The position numbers and the translations under genes are program-made. A stretch of DNA of 64,000 bases from Pseudomonas capeferrum (GTDB lineage Bacteria; Pseudomonadota; Gammaproteobacteria; Pseudomonadales; Pseudomonadaceae): contig NZ_JMIT01000001.1 in the NCBI RefSeq assembly GCF_000731675.1, positions 1,301,526 through 1,365,525 on the forward strand, in the 5' to 3' direction. Shown here piece by piece: positions 26,941-35,729 of the stretch. Position 1 is the first letter of the stretch. The number at the start of each line of letters is the position of its first letter. The notes beneath the pieces are model-generated. The model was not told where the DNA came from, searched no databases, and was given only the letters and a program-made list of their open reading frames with translations.

Positions 26941-27267
26941 TCATGGGTTAGGTACCGATGAGCAGAGAAGCCTCATCAAGGAGTTTTCGTTGTCCGGCAA
27001 CACGGCCTCAACCTGGTAGGTGATCCCCCGACGTGTCAGGCGCGATCCTGCGACGATATCTGGGCGCGGCCTGCCGATGATTTCGGCGGTTACAACAGCA
27101 CTCAGCTTTTCAGCAACCGCAATGACCCGACCGCTTGGGGTGCGAACCTCACCCCACATTTCAGGGCGAGCAGCTGGCAGCCACGTCACTGTGGCGCCCC
27201 CGGATCTATTCCTCTCCTCGTGTCGATGAGCCACCTGCAGCCGATGACGCAGCGGTCCGGCCCTCAT
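26941..27267 (-). CDS. Head closure / head-tail joining protein
   Basis: About 108 aa, starting MRAGPLRHRLQVAHRHEERN. The core WGEVRTPSGRVIAVAEKLSA and ITYQVEAVLPDNEN match the SPP1 gp16-like head-tail adaptor fold. Overlaps the connector gene by 4 bases. Confidence 0.78.
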   Translation of the reverse strand: MRAGPLRHRLQVAHRHEERNRSGGATVTWLPAARPEMWGEVRTPSGRVIAVAEKLSAVVTAEIIGRPRPDIVAGSRLTRRGITYQVEAVLPDNENSLMRLLCSSVPNP

Positions 27268-27605
27268 ATGCCCCACCCGATACGATGCGGCGTCAGGAGC
27301 GCCTTCGAACCTTGCGGCAGTTCGGTGGCAATCGTCCCGGTCACAACGTCCTCGCGGTTGGCGTAAAGGTGGCCGAGGATCAGCAAACAGGCAGCCTTGA
27401 TCTGCTTGTTGCAGACCATGGGAGACTCGCCGGCATCGTCGGCAGCGATAGCTTCATCCAGCGCCTGCTGGTCTGCGTAGAAGCGACGGTTCAGATAGTC
27501 CATCGCCTGCCCTTCGGCCGCCTCGATCAGGAGCACCAGGTATTCATCATCATCGTCAGGATCTCGGAGATGATGCCGAGCAATGGTCAAGCTGATGACC
27601 GACAT
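27264..27605 (-). CDS. Head-tail connector protein (gp6-like)
   Basis: 113 aa. The N-terminal LTIARHHLRDPDDDDEYLVL, then LIEAAEGQAMDYLNRRFY, and IKAACLLILGHLYANRED are the helical signature of HK97 gp6/SPP1 gp15 connectors that dock under the portal. Confidence 0.85.
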   Translation of the reverse strand: MSVISLTIARHHLRDPDDDDEYLVLLIEAAEGQAMDYLNRRFYADQQALDEAIAADDAGESPMVCNKQIKAACLLILGHLYANREDVVTGTIATELPQGSKALLTPHRIGWGI

Positions 27606-27609
27606 ACCC

Positions 27610-28143
27610 TTATTCCTTCAGCGGTTCGAGCGATGCCAGATTCCGCTGTACCAGTTCCTCCGCATGCCGGCGCTGCACCGTATAAGCAGGCCCGCCACGA
27701 CGACGAAGCTCGCCTTCATCCATGTAAGACCGAAGCGGATAAATCTGAAGAGTCGCAGGGTTAGGGTTGGCCTGGCCATCTTGTGCCAACTGACCAGCGG
27801 CGGTGTCGCTATCAGCCAAGGCTGACGCGGCCTGACTGGCCTCTTTGGATAACGCAGCGTCAGTCGCGGCGATGCCGGAGCTATCACCTTGGTCGCCCGT
27901 AACGACATCCGAGCCAGTACCGGCGACTGCTTGTCCTTCTGCCGGCACAACGCCTGGGCCTTCCCCTGGAGCTGGAGCAGTTGTAGGAGCACCCGAGTCG
28001 CCCGGGTCACCGCTTGCTGGAAGGGGCGCCGCGGCCGGCGAAAGAGGCGAATCACCTTCAGGCGCGCCGTGAGTGGAGTCAACGGTCGAGACCGGATTCG
28101 TCGCCTCAGCCGTGGAGGCTGGTGTTTCCTGTTTACGTGCCAT
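27610..28143 (-). CDS. Low-complexity protein between capsid and connector genes, 177 aa
   Basis: Residues 1-120 are a disordered A/P/G/S/T/D-rich stretch; residues ~125-177 look folded (LQIYPLRSYMDEGELRRRGG, RRHAEELVQRNLASLEPLKE). A small hairpin (28160-28176) lies between the capsid stop and this start. The folded tail resembles small proteins found next to phage capsid genes; a decoration or connector-accessory role is only a guess. Confidence 0.6.
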   Translation of the reverse strand: MARKQETPASTAEATNPVSTVDSTHGAPEGDSPLSPAAAPLPASGDPGDSGAPTTAPAPGEGPGVVPAEGQAVAGTGSDVVTGDQGDSSGIAATDAALSKEASQAASALADSDTAAGQLAQDGQANPNPATLQIYPLRSYMDEGELRRRGGPAYTVQRRHAEELVQRNLASLEPLKE

Positions 28144-28194
28144 TGGATTGCTCCATTGGGGCGCCATTTCTGGCGCCGCGTTGCGGAAGGTTGA

Positions 28195-29376
28195 TTAAGG
28201 CGTGACCAAGGGGCCAGTAACGAATGCTTCGTCGCGGTAGATCGCGAACGCCAAGCGCTCCTCGGCGCGAATCGTCGCCATGTTGTTTTCGAAGTCCTTA
28301 TCGTTCTCGGTCGAGATCAGCACTTCGATTTCCATGCGGTCGAAGATCTGCGCGCCGAGCTTGAAGGCGCCTACCAGGAAGTCGTTCTGGGTCATGGCCT
28401 GAGTCGAAACCACCGGGCGATTCCAGAGTTTCGCGTTGGTGCCTTCCTGAGGCTGACCGATGATGTACCGGCCCTCGCCATCCTTGGTCAGCTCAATGGC
28501 CGCCCAGTCGATGGGGTTCAACACGATGCCATCCGAAGGGAAGTCGGCCAGCTCAGCTTGCAGCAGCGCCAGGCGCAGACGGTCGATCCGTTGCTCACCC
28601 ACCACTGTCAGACCGGCCTGCGGCGCATACAGCTGTGCGACCGTGACAAGGCCCTGCAGGTTGGCACCCGTGCCGTTGCCGTAAAGCAGCTGGGCTTCTT
28701 CCGCCATATTCAGGCCGTAACGAGCGCGCCCATCGATGTAGCTCTGCAGCGCCTTGGCATCGTCGAGCATCTGCCGGCTAGCCTTAAACAGGTGGGCAAT
28801 GGTTCGTACGTTCGCGGTGGTGAGTGCGAAGGTGATGTCGGAGTACGGCTTGGCGGTGTTCTCCGCGACAGTACGCGCGTTGTTGGTGAATCCGGTCTCG
28901 CGAATGTACTCGATGGAGTTCGACTCGGTCTGGCCAGGCGCCACCAAATCGCGAATGGTCAGCCGACGCTGAGGGGGAGCAACGACGCCACCCAAACGCT
29001 CAGCAGGCACCAAGTCGCCGCCGGTTGCAGTGGTAATTGCCGCACGCGGCACGGACACACGGCGCGAGCCGCGGAAGGACGAGTTCATGTCCTGCATTTC
29101 TTCGCTACCGATCACCAGAGCGCCGACCGACTTCTGCGGCTCGTCCTGGTTGCCGCGATCACGGCTGGCGTTGACCAGCTTTTGCTCGGCTTCCTGCAAG
29201 CGCGCCGACACCTCGCCCTGCTTGGTCAACAGCTCGTCGACCTTGGCGCGGGTTTCGGCGTTCATCTCACCAGAGGCCTTGATCTGCTTTTCGGTGGCTT
29301 CGGCCTGGGCCTTGATCTGGTCGCCAATGCCCTTGAGGGTGGCGTTGAATTCCTTGACTTGGGCTTCGTAGTCCAT
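28195..29376 (-). CDS. Major capsid protein, HK97 fold
   Basis: 393 aa. Residues ~1-110 are a coiled-coil scaffold (delta) domain (NATLKGIGDQIKAQAEATEK, ARLQEAEQKLVNASRDRGNQ) removed by the prohead protease. The mature part has the HK97 blocks LVPAERLGGVVAPPQRRLTI, IEYIRETGFTNNARTVAE, LFKASRQMLDDAKALQSYID, VLNPIDWAAIELTKD and LWNRPVVSTQAM. The ATG at 29376 follows AAGGAAAGTG. Its gene order (portal, protease, capsid) is intact. Confidence 0.95.
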   Translation of the reverse strand: MDYEAQVKEFNATLKGIGDQIKAQAEATEKQIKASGEMNAETRAKVDELLTKQGEVSARLQEAEQKLVNASRDRGNQDEPQKSVGALVIGSEEMQDMNSSFRGSRRVSVPRAAITTATGGDLVPAERLGGVVAPPQRRLTIRDLVAPGQTESNSIEYIRETGFTNNARTVAENTAKPYSDITFALTTANVRTIAHLFKASRQMLDDAKALQSYIDGRARYGLNMAEEAQLLYGNGTGANLQGLVTVAQLYAPQAGLTVVGEQRIDRLRLALLQAELADFPSDGIVLNPIDWAAIELTKDGEGRYIIGQPQEGTNAKLWNRPVVSTQAMTQNDFLVGAFKLGAQIFDRMEIEVLISTENDKDFENNMATIRAEERLAFAIYRDEAFVTGPLVTP

Positions 29377-29378
29377 GG

Positions 29379-30236
29379 TCACTTTCCTTTAAGAGAATTG
29401 AGGAGATTGGTTGCCGCGCTCAGTGAGGCGGAGAGGTCTGGCGCGGCAGCGCTTGGCGTGCCGGTCGGAACAGCGCGCGGCGTGTTCCCGCTGGTAGCGC
29501 GAGGCATGCCAGATTTGAAAGTGGCGAAGAGTTCGCGGCGCTCGGAGCGCGGCATGCCGGCCTTGGCCAGGGCTGCGTCCATGGCCTTGAGTGCATTGGC
29601 CTGGCCGACCTCCTCGGTCTCGCGCTCGGTGACCTCGGTCGCGGCCAGCAGGCCGGTGGCCAGCCCCAACTCCACCGCGCGCTTACCACGGATGAACGTC
29701 TCATCATCCATCAGCTCGGCCATGTCCTCGACGGACTGTCCGCTGGTCTCGGCATAAAGGTCGGCCATGGCGGCGTCGAACTCTTCCATGTCGTCCGATA
29801 CGTCGCGCAGGTAGTGGCGATTACCGGAGAGGAAGGTCCAGCAGTTGTGAATCATCAGGAAGGCGCTGCTGGCCACTTGGCGCTCAGCACCGGCTAGGTA
29901 GATGATCGAAGCCGCGCTGGCGGCCATGCCCAGCACCTTGGTAGTGACCTTCTGGCTGTGCTCGCGCAGGCGGTTGTAGATGGCGATGCCTTCGAACATA
30001 TCGCCGCCGGGCGAGTTGATATAGACCGTCACCTCGCGGTCCCCGATGGCACGCAGCGCTGCATCGATGCGTTTGACGGTCACGCCCTCCCCGTACCAGT
30101 CTTCGCCGATCACGCCGTAGATGGTGATGGTCTCCGATGTGTTTTCCACGGCCGCCTGGATGGCGGGGTTCCATTTGTCGAGCGCACGCGGGCTCATCTC
30201 GCTGCGCAGGCCGCGAGACTGGATCTTGTGTTTCAT
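29379..30236 (-). CDS. ClpP-type prohead protease
   Basis: 285 aa. The oxyanion region is YINSPGGDMFEGIAIYNRL, the serine nucleophile in VLGMAASAASIIYLA, and the His in FLMIHNCWTFLSGN, followed by the Asp-bearing helix. This Clp-fold class processes HK97-type capsids. The C-terminal ~70 residues are disordered and may act as scaffold. It sits between portal and capsid genes. Confidence 0.93.
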   Translation of the reverse strand: MKHKIQSRGLRSEMSPRALDKWNPAIQAAVENTSETITIYGVIGEDWYGEGVTVKRIDAALRAIGDREVTVYINSPGGDMFEGIAIYNRLREHSQKVTTKVLGMAASAASIIYLAGAERQVASSAFLMIHNCWTFLSGNRHYLRDVSDDMEEFDAAMADLYAETSGQSVEDMAELMDDETFIRGKRAVELGLATGLLAATEVTERETEEVGQANALKAMDAALAKAGMPRSERRELFATFKSGMPRATSGNTPRAVPTGTPSAAAPDLSASLSAATNLLNSLKGK

Positions 30237-30239
30237 GGG

Positions 30240-31541
30240 TTACTCCCCGGAGTTGCTTTGGAGCCAGTTCATCAGCGCCGCGCGTGCGGCTTGGCTGTCG
30301 TTTTGTTTGCCCAGCTGGTCAAGCGGCACCAGGTTCGATTGCACGGTGAGGATGTCGCCGCCAGGCATGCTTGGCAGGTTCTCTTTGTGCCGGCCCTCGT
30401 TTCGGGTCATGTAGCCGTTTTGGCCCATAGTGCTCAGATAGGCGGCACGGCCGGCACTATCGGCGCGCAGGAAGGCTTCCAGCGAAAATTCCGAGTAGTG
30501 CTTGATCCGGTCCACTGCCGTCATGCAGCGCTTATTGACGCACTGCTCGATGGGGGCCGTGTACGTCATGATGCAGTAGGTCAGGAACGCGATCTGCTGC
30601 TGCTCAAGACCTGTGCCCCAGTTGCTGCCCTTGTCAGTTTTCATCACCATCCAGGGCGGCACGCCGAACCAACGACAAATCTCCTCGATGCTGTGCCCAC
30701 GCGACTCGAGCAGCTGAGCGTCAGCCGGGTTGATGCCGATCATCTCGGGCTTCACGCCCTGCTCGAGCACCGGGCTCTTACCCGCATTCAGCGCACCCGA
30801 GATCGTCTTGACGTAGTCGCGGAACTCGGCACGCTGCGTAGGGTTGAGCGTCTTGTCCACCGAGAAGGCTACGGTGGGCATCATCCCGTTCTTGAAGGTG
30901 GTGTTGGCCGCATCGTCGGCCGACATGGCCGAGCCGAATACGTCCGCGCCGTAGCGAATCGCCGACAAACCCATCCGGCCGTCCAGAGTAAAGGCCGGGA
31001 TGTGCAGCATATCTGCCCGCTCGATCTCCCGGCGTGCCCCCTTGCGTGGCTGGAAGAAGTAGCGCAGTCGTCCATCGTCGTCCGGCTCCGGGGTTACCCG
31101 CGAAGGCATCAGGAAGTCGAGGGCAATGACCCGTCCACCGGCCCGGTGAATCTCGCAATAGGCATTGCCCCACAGCAGCATCGAAGCAACAACCGCCTGC
31201 CAGAAGTGGAAAGCCGCCATGTCCTCGTTCGGGCTGTTGTGCACCACGTCGTAGAGCGGGAAGTCTCGCGCCGTCTCGCGTCCGCCGTCCGGGAGGCGTC
31301 GGTAGATGCTGAGCGGCAAGCCTGCGACCGAGGTGGAAATGATCCGCACGCAGGCCCAGACCGCCGACAGGCGCATGGCTTTGTCGACTGTGACCGCCTT
31401 GCCGCTGCTTGACTGGGCGCCAGAGAAGGCGCTCCAGAACCCACCGTCCGACAGACGAATGGTTTTGCCCAGCCAGCTGCTCATGCTCGCCGAGGGCTTG
31501 GCCGCAGCGGTACCGAGCGCTTGAGAGAGGGTTTTAATCAC
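30240..31541 (-). CDS. Portal protein, HK97 type
   Basis: 433 aa, GTG start overlapping the 53-aa gene upstream by 8 bases. The family blocks are VDKAMRLSAVWACVRIISTS, PLSIYRRLPDGGRET, FWQAVVASMLLWGNAYCEIH, ADMLHIPAFTLDGRMGLSAI and SIEEICRWFGVPPWMV. It forms the dodecameric DNA gate at one capsid vertex and docks the terminase. Confidence 0.95.
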   Translation of the reverse strand: MIKTLSQALGTAAAKPSASMSSWLGKTIRLSDGGFWSAFSGAQSSSGKAVTVDKAMRLSAVWACVRIISTSVAGLPLSIYRRLPDGGRETARDFPLYDVVHNSPNEDMAAFHFWQAVVASMLLWGNAYCEIHRAGGRVIALDFLMPSRVTPEPDDDGRLRYFFQPRKGARREIERADMLHIPAFTLDGRMGLSAIRYGADVFGSAMSADDAANTTFKNGMMPTVAFSVDKTLNPTQRAEFRDYVKTISGALNAGKSPVLEQGVKPEMIGINPADAQLLESRGHSIEEICRWFGVPPWMVMKTDKGSNWGTGLEQQQIAFLTYCIMTYTAPIEQCVNKRCMTAVDRIKHYSEFSLEAFLRADSAGRAAYLSTMGQNGYMTRNEGRHKENLPSMPGGDILTVQSNLVPLDQLGKQNDSQAARAALMNWLQSNSGE

Positions 31542-31695
31542 TGCTCAGCCCTCGGCGGATGAACGCTGCGATGCTGAACAGGCTGACGGAGCCGGCGAGC
31601 AAGGCCCAGCCAGTGCCCGCCAGAATCCAGACTCCTGCGCAAGCTAGGCCGAACCCGCACACCGCGCAAATGATGAAATAGTGAAATGCGTTCAT
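31534..31695 (-). CDS. Small membrane protein between terL and portal, 53 aa
   Basis: MNAFHYFIICAVCGFGLACA, then WILAGTGWALLAGSVSLFSI, ending FIRRGLSSD: two hydrophobic segments with a basic C-terminus. Its start overlaps the terL stop and its end overlaps the portal start, so it is translated as part of the packaging-head operon. Function unknown. Confidence 0.65.
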   Translation of the reverse strand: MNAFHYFIICAVCGFGLACAGVWILAGTGWALLAGSVSLFSIAAFIRRGLSSD

Positions 31696-33173
31696 GCGAT
31701 CAGTGGGTCCCGAATGCCAGCCATGAAGTTATCCATTCCCCCTCGGCCTTCAGGATTGAGGCTGATCAGAGAAACGGCGTTGAAAGTAGCCATCAGCGGG
31801 TCAATCTTTGCTGTGCCCGAAGCCTGCTTGGTAATCAAGAACGCATTGGCCGATGGCACCCCTTTGGCGTTACCGCAAGACCAGGCCATCAACGGTTGGC
31901 CGCAGTGCAGGAGCGTGCCTTCGGCAAGCTTGCGCTCTGTCGTCTTGATTGCGCCGGTGAGCTTCCAGCCCTGGGAGATGCCGACGATCTTGTCTTCCTC
32001 GACCTCAGCATCCGCCAAGGCATCAAGAACAGAGCCAATCCCTGCAGGGTCGAGACCCACCTTATCTAGAAGACCTGTGGCATTGACCCGGGCCACAATA
32101 GCCGCGAACTGCGCTACGTCGTCACCGATACGCTCGACGATGGTGAGGTCACCTGCTTTCTCCAGGTCTCTGAGGCGTGGCGCCTCAGATTTGCGCCGTT
32201 CAAGAACAGAAGGATGTGCCCAAGCGTGAGCCCAGTGGAACCACCTGCGGGTACCAGCCTCCCGCCCGATCACTGCTAGCCCGAGCAGGTCATCAAGACC
32301 CCCTCCATCACCACCCACATCGACCACCTCGCACCTGGTGAGGATTTCATCAAGGTTCAGCCAAGTAGCAGCTTGAGCCTCCCAAAACTCCGCGCCGACC
32401 CATGCGTCCGACATCAGCGCGAGGCCGATCTCGATATTGAGATGCTTGGCTAAAAATCCGCGAAGCTCAGCCTCGCCATCCAGTTCAGCCTGCATGAACA
32501 GGCGTTCTAGGGTGGGGCGATCGACCGAGTATTCAATGTTGGGGTTCACCAGATGGAAGTTTTCAGGCTTCCGCGCCTCTCCGCTTTTGATCATCTCCTT
32601 CGAGAATTCGTAGATGATCGGCAGGAAGCGGTTGTCGTCGATTCGACCATCCCGCACGCCCCGAGCATAGGTCAGCTTCGACTTGAAAACGCCTGCTGGC
32701 GGCTCGTTCGACTGCGTCGTAAGCCAGATGATGAAGCCCTCAGGCCGTGACAGCAGGCCACCGGTAGCCTCTCGAATCATGTCGGCCGCTTTCGGGTTCT
32801 TGCCGAACAGCCAGGCTTCGTCGATCAGGACACCAACTGCCTTCTTGCCGCCCACCACGTCGCTATCGGCTGCTACCACTTTCAAGGTCGCGCCAGTCTC
32901 GCGATGAGTGATCAATCGCAAGTGTGGCTGCACGTGCAACAACGCTTTCAGCTCGTCGTCGTTGTTGACCATGTCCTTGGCCGGGATGAACGAGTTGTCG
33001 GCAATCTCCTTGGTCGGCGCCAAGATGATGAACTCCGCCGAAAGCCGCCAGTTGCGGATCAGTGCAGTCAGCATGATCCCAGCGGCGATCGTAGATTTGC
33101 TGTTCTTTTTAGGGATGTCAATACGAAGCCGCAGGCCCCTTCTAATAATGCTTCGAGCATCATGGCGGCACAA
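31692..33173 (-). CDS. terL: Terminase large subunit, 3' part (gene split by the satellite)
   Basis: Codes for residues 86-559 of the rebuilt protein. It opens in the middle of the P-loop (IPKKNSKSTIAAGIM). Then come GVLIDEAWLFGKNPKAADMI (Walker B), GFIIWLTTQSNEPP (coupling motif) and the RNase H-like nuclease with VDVGGDGGGLDDLLGLAVIG. Codons upstream of 33117 (MCRHDARSIIRRG...) come from satellite DNA and do not match terminases. The missing 85-90 N-terminal codons are at 46873-47148, 13.8 kb away. As it stands, no functional motor ATPase can be made; excision at the 15-bp repeat would restore the frame. Confidence 0.93.
   Translation of the reverse strand: MCRHDARSIIRRGLRLRIDIPKKNSKSTIAAGIMLTALIRNWRLSAEFIILAPTKEIADNSFIPAKDMVNNDDELKALLHVQPHLRLITHRETGATLKVVAADSDVVGGKKAVGVLIDEAWLFGKNPKAADMIREATGGLLSRPEGFIIWLTTQSNEPPAGVFKSKLTYARGVRDGRIDDNRFLPIIYEFSKEMIKSGEARKPENFHLVNPNIEYSVDRPTLERLFMQAELDGEAELRGFLAKHLNIEIGLALMSDAWVGAEFWEAQAATWLNLDEILTRCEVVDVGGDGGGLDDLLGLAVIGREAGTRRWFHWAHAWAHPSVLERRKSEAPRLRDLEKAGDLTIVERIGDDVAQFAAIVARVNATGLLDKVGLDPAGIGSVLDALADAEVEEDKIVGISQGWKLTGAIKTTERKLAEGTLLHCGQPLMAWSCGNAKGVPSANAFLITKQASGTAKIDPLMATFNAVSLISLNPEGRGGMDNFMAGIRDPLIA
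33103..33117. repeat. Satellite attachment core, left copy
   Basis: TTCTTTTTAGGGATG, identical to 46880-46894; the flanking bases differ on both sides. Read on the minus strand it encodes I-P-K-K-N of the terminase P-loop. Confidence 0.9.
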
Positions 33174-33194
33174 TGTACCCCCTTAGATACCCCC
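33174..33194. promoter_or_regulatory. Integrase arm-type sites, left end of satellite
   Basis: TGTACCCCC (33174-33182) and GATACCCCC (33186-33194) occur about 60 bases inside the left core; the same two motifs occur at the right end. Confidence 0.65.
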
Positions 33195-33334
33195 ACTGTG
33201 ACGATGGTGATATGCTTAAATTCAGAGTTTTTTAAACTGAACGTCAAAATAAGATCGCTACTGAAATTTGAAGGTCGCGCTCGAAAAGCGCCAACCTGCG
33301 CAACGTGATGAGCCCGGCTGGAAGGACGCCACCA

Positions 33335-35617
33335 ATGACAAGCTATGATTTCCAACAGCTTTCCCCAAATGACTTCGAGGTGCTTTCTCGAGACCTTATT
33401 CAGGCTCGAGATCAGATCACCCTTGAATCCTTTAAGTCTGGAAGAGATGGCGGAATAGACTTCCGGATTGCCCAAGGATCAAAAAACACAATTGTGCAAT
33501 GTAAGCACTATAGTGGCACCGGCTTCGCTGGATTGTTGAGCAGCCTAAAAAAAGAAACGATTAAGGCTCAAAACCTGAGCCCAGATCGATATATCTTAGT
33601 AACATCGGTAGGATTGACCCCAGAAAACAAGTCCACGATTACAAAAATATTTGGCCCAATACTTTCGACAAGTGACATCATCGGCCGAGACGACCTGAAC
33701 AACCTGCTAACCCTGTTCCCAAAAGTCCAACTTACACACTACAAACTCTGGCTCGCAAGTAAGATCGTACTAGATAGAGTTCTTTTTAATGCCTCTATTA
33801 CGCAAAGCGAGTTCGATGCACAGCGTGTCCATCGAGACATTCAGCGATATGTAAGCAGCGCAGCATTCCCTAGGGCGCTGACAATGCTTAAAAAAGAGCA
33901 TGTCGCAATCATCTCCGGCGCTCCAGGGGTCGGCAAAACAACCTTAGCGAAAATGCTAATCTTCCAATTTCTCGACCAGGGCTACGAACTTATATCCATT
34001 GTAGAAGGGTTCCGGAGCGCCCGAGAGCGCTATGATAAAAATATAAAGCAAATATTTTATTATGATGATTTTATTGGAGCCACTTTCCTTGGTGAGAGCG
34101 GTTCGTCTTTCACAAGAAACGAAGACCGCGAGATCTTGGACTTTATCGAGCTAGTGCAAAGCTCCACCAATTCAGCCCTCATAATGACCACGCGAGAACA
34201 CATTTTACGACAAGCGATTTCAATATCGGAAAAGCTTAAGCACTCCACCATTATTGATAGGCACTGCGTCCTCGAGATATCGGACTATTCGCAGCACGAG
34301 CGGGCGCTAATCCTATATAACCATATATATTTCAGCAAACTACCAAAAGAGTACAGATCAGCACTTCTAAAGGATCGCTTCTACACCAAAATTGTTAAGC
34401 ATGCCAAATTCAATCCCAGACTTATAGAATGGTTATCATCTTACTATCGAGTCAAATCGGTGCCCGCGGAACACTATCAAGAATTCATAACAAACCTGCT
34501 TGACAATCCCGCTGAGATTTGGGCTCACGCTTACGAGAATCAAATTAGTGATGCAGCTAGATCCGTACTTTTAGCGCTCTACCTATGCGGCGGGAGAACT
34601 GATGTAAGAAACTTGGAGAGATCGTATAGCGCTCTCCATGTTATTCGATCAGTACATTACGGATTCCGTACTCAACCATCAGACTGGCGGAGGGCGCTAG
34701 CGGAAGTAAATGGGTCCTTCATTCGACCAGGAGCCAAGATCGAATTCATCAACCCTTCTGTGTTAGACATGTTGAACAAAGTAATTCGAGAAGACACTTC
34801 CAACTTCCTCGATATATTAGATGCTACCGAAAACTTCCCTCAGCTTCGACGTCTGTGGTTTTTTGCTCAAGCAGAAGGTAGCGGGAGGCTCTTGAGCCAA
34901 CTAAAACGCGATCCGGATCACCTGGCAAAAACACTCGATAGAATCATTAATAAAACGCCTGCCACTGAATACAATCCCGAAACTCACTTCTATTACTCTA
35001 ATACATTAGAAGCAAGAACCGAGACAGTCTTGCAAATCACCTCATCAATTAGCTCTGATAGAATTCAAAAAATTGCGTTAAATTGCCTGAAATCTCTTAC
35101 AAACTCATGGTCAAAAAAAACCGCCAATATAATCAGCGGCGTCGATGTCTTTAAGCAGCTAAACAAAAGCAATTCCCTCCCCACAAACCTCAAAGATCTT
35201 TATCTAGACCTTATCATAGACACCCTGCTGGAACACTCACTGAATGAAGTCCGCTCGAATGATCTTTGCTCACTTCTAGATATCATTGACAAGCGTCCTA
35301 GCACTTTGCGCTCTGACACTCTTGCAAAGGCAATTGAACAATATCTAGACGATTACTTCAGGGAAGAGCTCTCAGAACTCAGCTCAGTATCAGAGTTTGA
35401 GTCTTTCGAGCAAGACCTTATTACTCTAGGCAACCAAATAGATGTTGACATTTCCTCTGAACGCACTTGGATTTCTGAAAAAATTAGTGAGCTCGAGGCT
35501 TATCATGACGAACAGTCTTCTTATGCTTATGAGAGCTGGAAGGAAAGCAGAGGATCCTATCGGGAGTCTGAGCCATCTATTGATGAGCTATTCAACACTC
35601 TGAGCGGTTCAGATTAA
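33335..35617 (+). CDS. Mrr-like nuclease-STAND NTPase fusion, probable anti-phage protein
   Basis: 760 aa; start after GGAAGGACGCCACCA. Residues ~1-115 form a restriction-endonuclease-like domain: FEVLSRDLIQ, then GRDGGIDFRI and NTIVQCKHYSG, the D-x(n)-Q-C-K pattern of Mrr-type nucleases. Residues ~150-400 are a STAND-type NTPase with P-loop ISGAPGVGKTTLAKML, acidic IFYYDDFIGATF and MTTREHILRQ sensor region. The remaining ~350 residues are helical and repeat-like, the likely sensor. The layout matches nSTAND effector-NTPase-sensor defence proteins. The gene is markedly AT-richer than its neighbours and sits at the cargo end of the satellite. Confidence 0.85.
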   Translation: MTSYDFQQLSPNDFEVLSRDLIQARDQITLESFKSGRDGGIDFRIAQGSKNTIVQCKHYSGTGFAGLLSSLKKETIKAQNLSPDRYILVTSVGLTPENKSTITKIFGPILSTSDIIGRDDLNNLLTLFPKVQLTHYKLWLASKIVLDRVLFNASITQSEFDAQRVHRDIQRYVSSAAFPRALTMLKKEHVAIISGAPGVGKTTLAKMLIFQFLDQGYELISIVEGFRSARERYDKNIKQIFYYDDFIGATFLGESGSSFTRNEDREILDFIELVQSSTNSALIMTTREHILRQAISISEKLKHSTIIDRHCVLEISDYSQHERALILYNHIYFSKLPKEYRSALLKDRFYTKIVKHAKFNPRLIEWLSSYYRVKSVPAEHYQEFITNLLDNPAEIWAHAYENQISDAARSVLLALYLCGGRTDVRNLERSYSALHVIRSVHYGFRTQPSDWRRALAEVNGSFIRPGAKIEFINPSVLDMLNKVIREDTSNFLDILDATENFPQLRRLWFFAQAEGSGRLLSQLKRDPDHLAKTLDRIINKTPATEYNPETHFYYSNTLEARTETVLQITSSISSDRIQKIALNCLKSLTNSWSKKTANIISGVDVFKQLNKSNSLPTNLKDLYLDLIIDTLLEHSLNEVRSNDLCSLLDIIDKRPSTLRSDTLAKAIEQYLDDYFREELSELSSVSEFESFEQDLITLGNQIDVDISSERTWISEKISELEAYHDEQSSYAYESWKESRGSYRESEPSIDELFNTLSGSD

Positions 35618-35697
35618 TATTTTATGCCAGCGGCGCTTTAGTTGAGAGCGACTCCAAACCCGCCTTGACTCACATCCTAAACTAATATTCGCCTAAG

Positions 35698-35720
35698 GGT
35701 GTCCTCAAACTGAGGACACC
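35698..35720. terminator. Perfect 10-bp hairpin between convergent cargo genes
   Basis: GGTGTCCTCA, AAC loop, TGAGGACACC. It lies between the STAND gene and the convergent DUF3825 gene. No long U-run, so termination is inferred from position. A near-copy is at 37521-37544. Confidence 0.55.
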
Positions 35721-35729
35721 ACTGTTCAC

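Noticed and set aside
27135..31412. Long plus-strand frames opposite the capsid, protease and portal genes
   Set aside because: They are reverse-frame shadows of GC-rich coding DNA; no domain, no ribosome site, and the minus-strand products are unmistakable.
33118..33173. Extension of the terL 3' frame upstream into MCRHDARSIIRRG...
   Set aside because: These codons are satellite DNA beyond the attachment core and do not resemble terminase N-termini; the true N-terminus is at 46873-47148.
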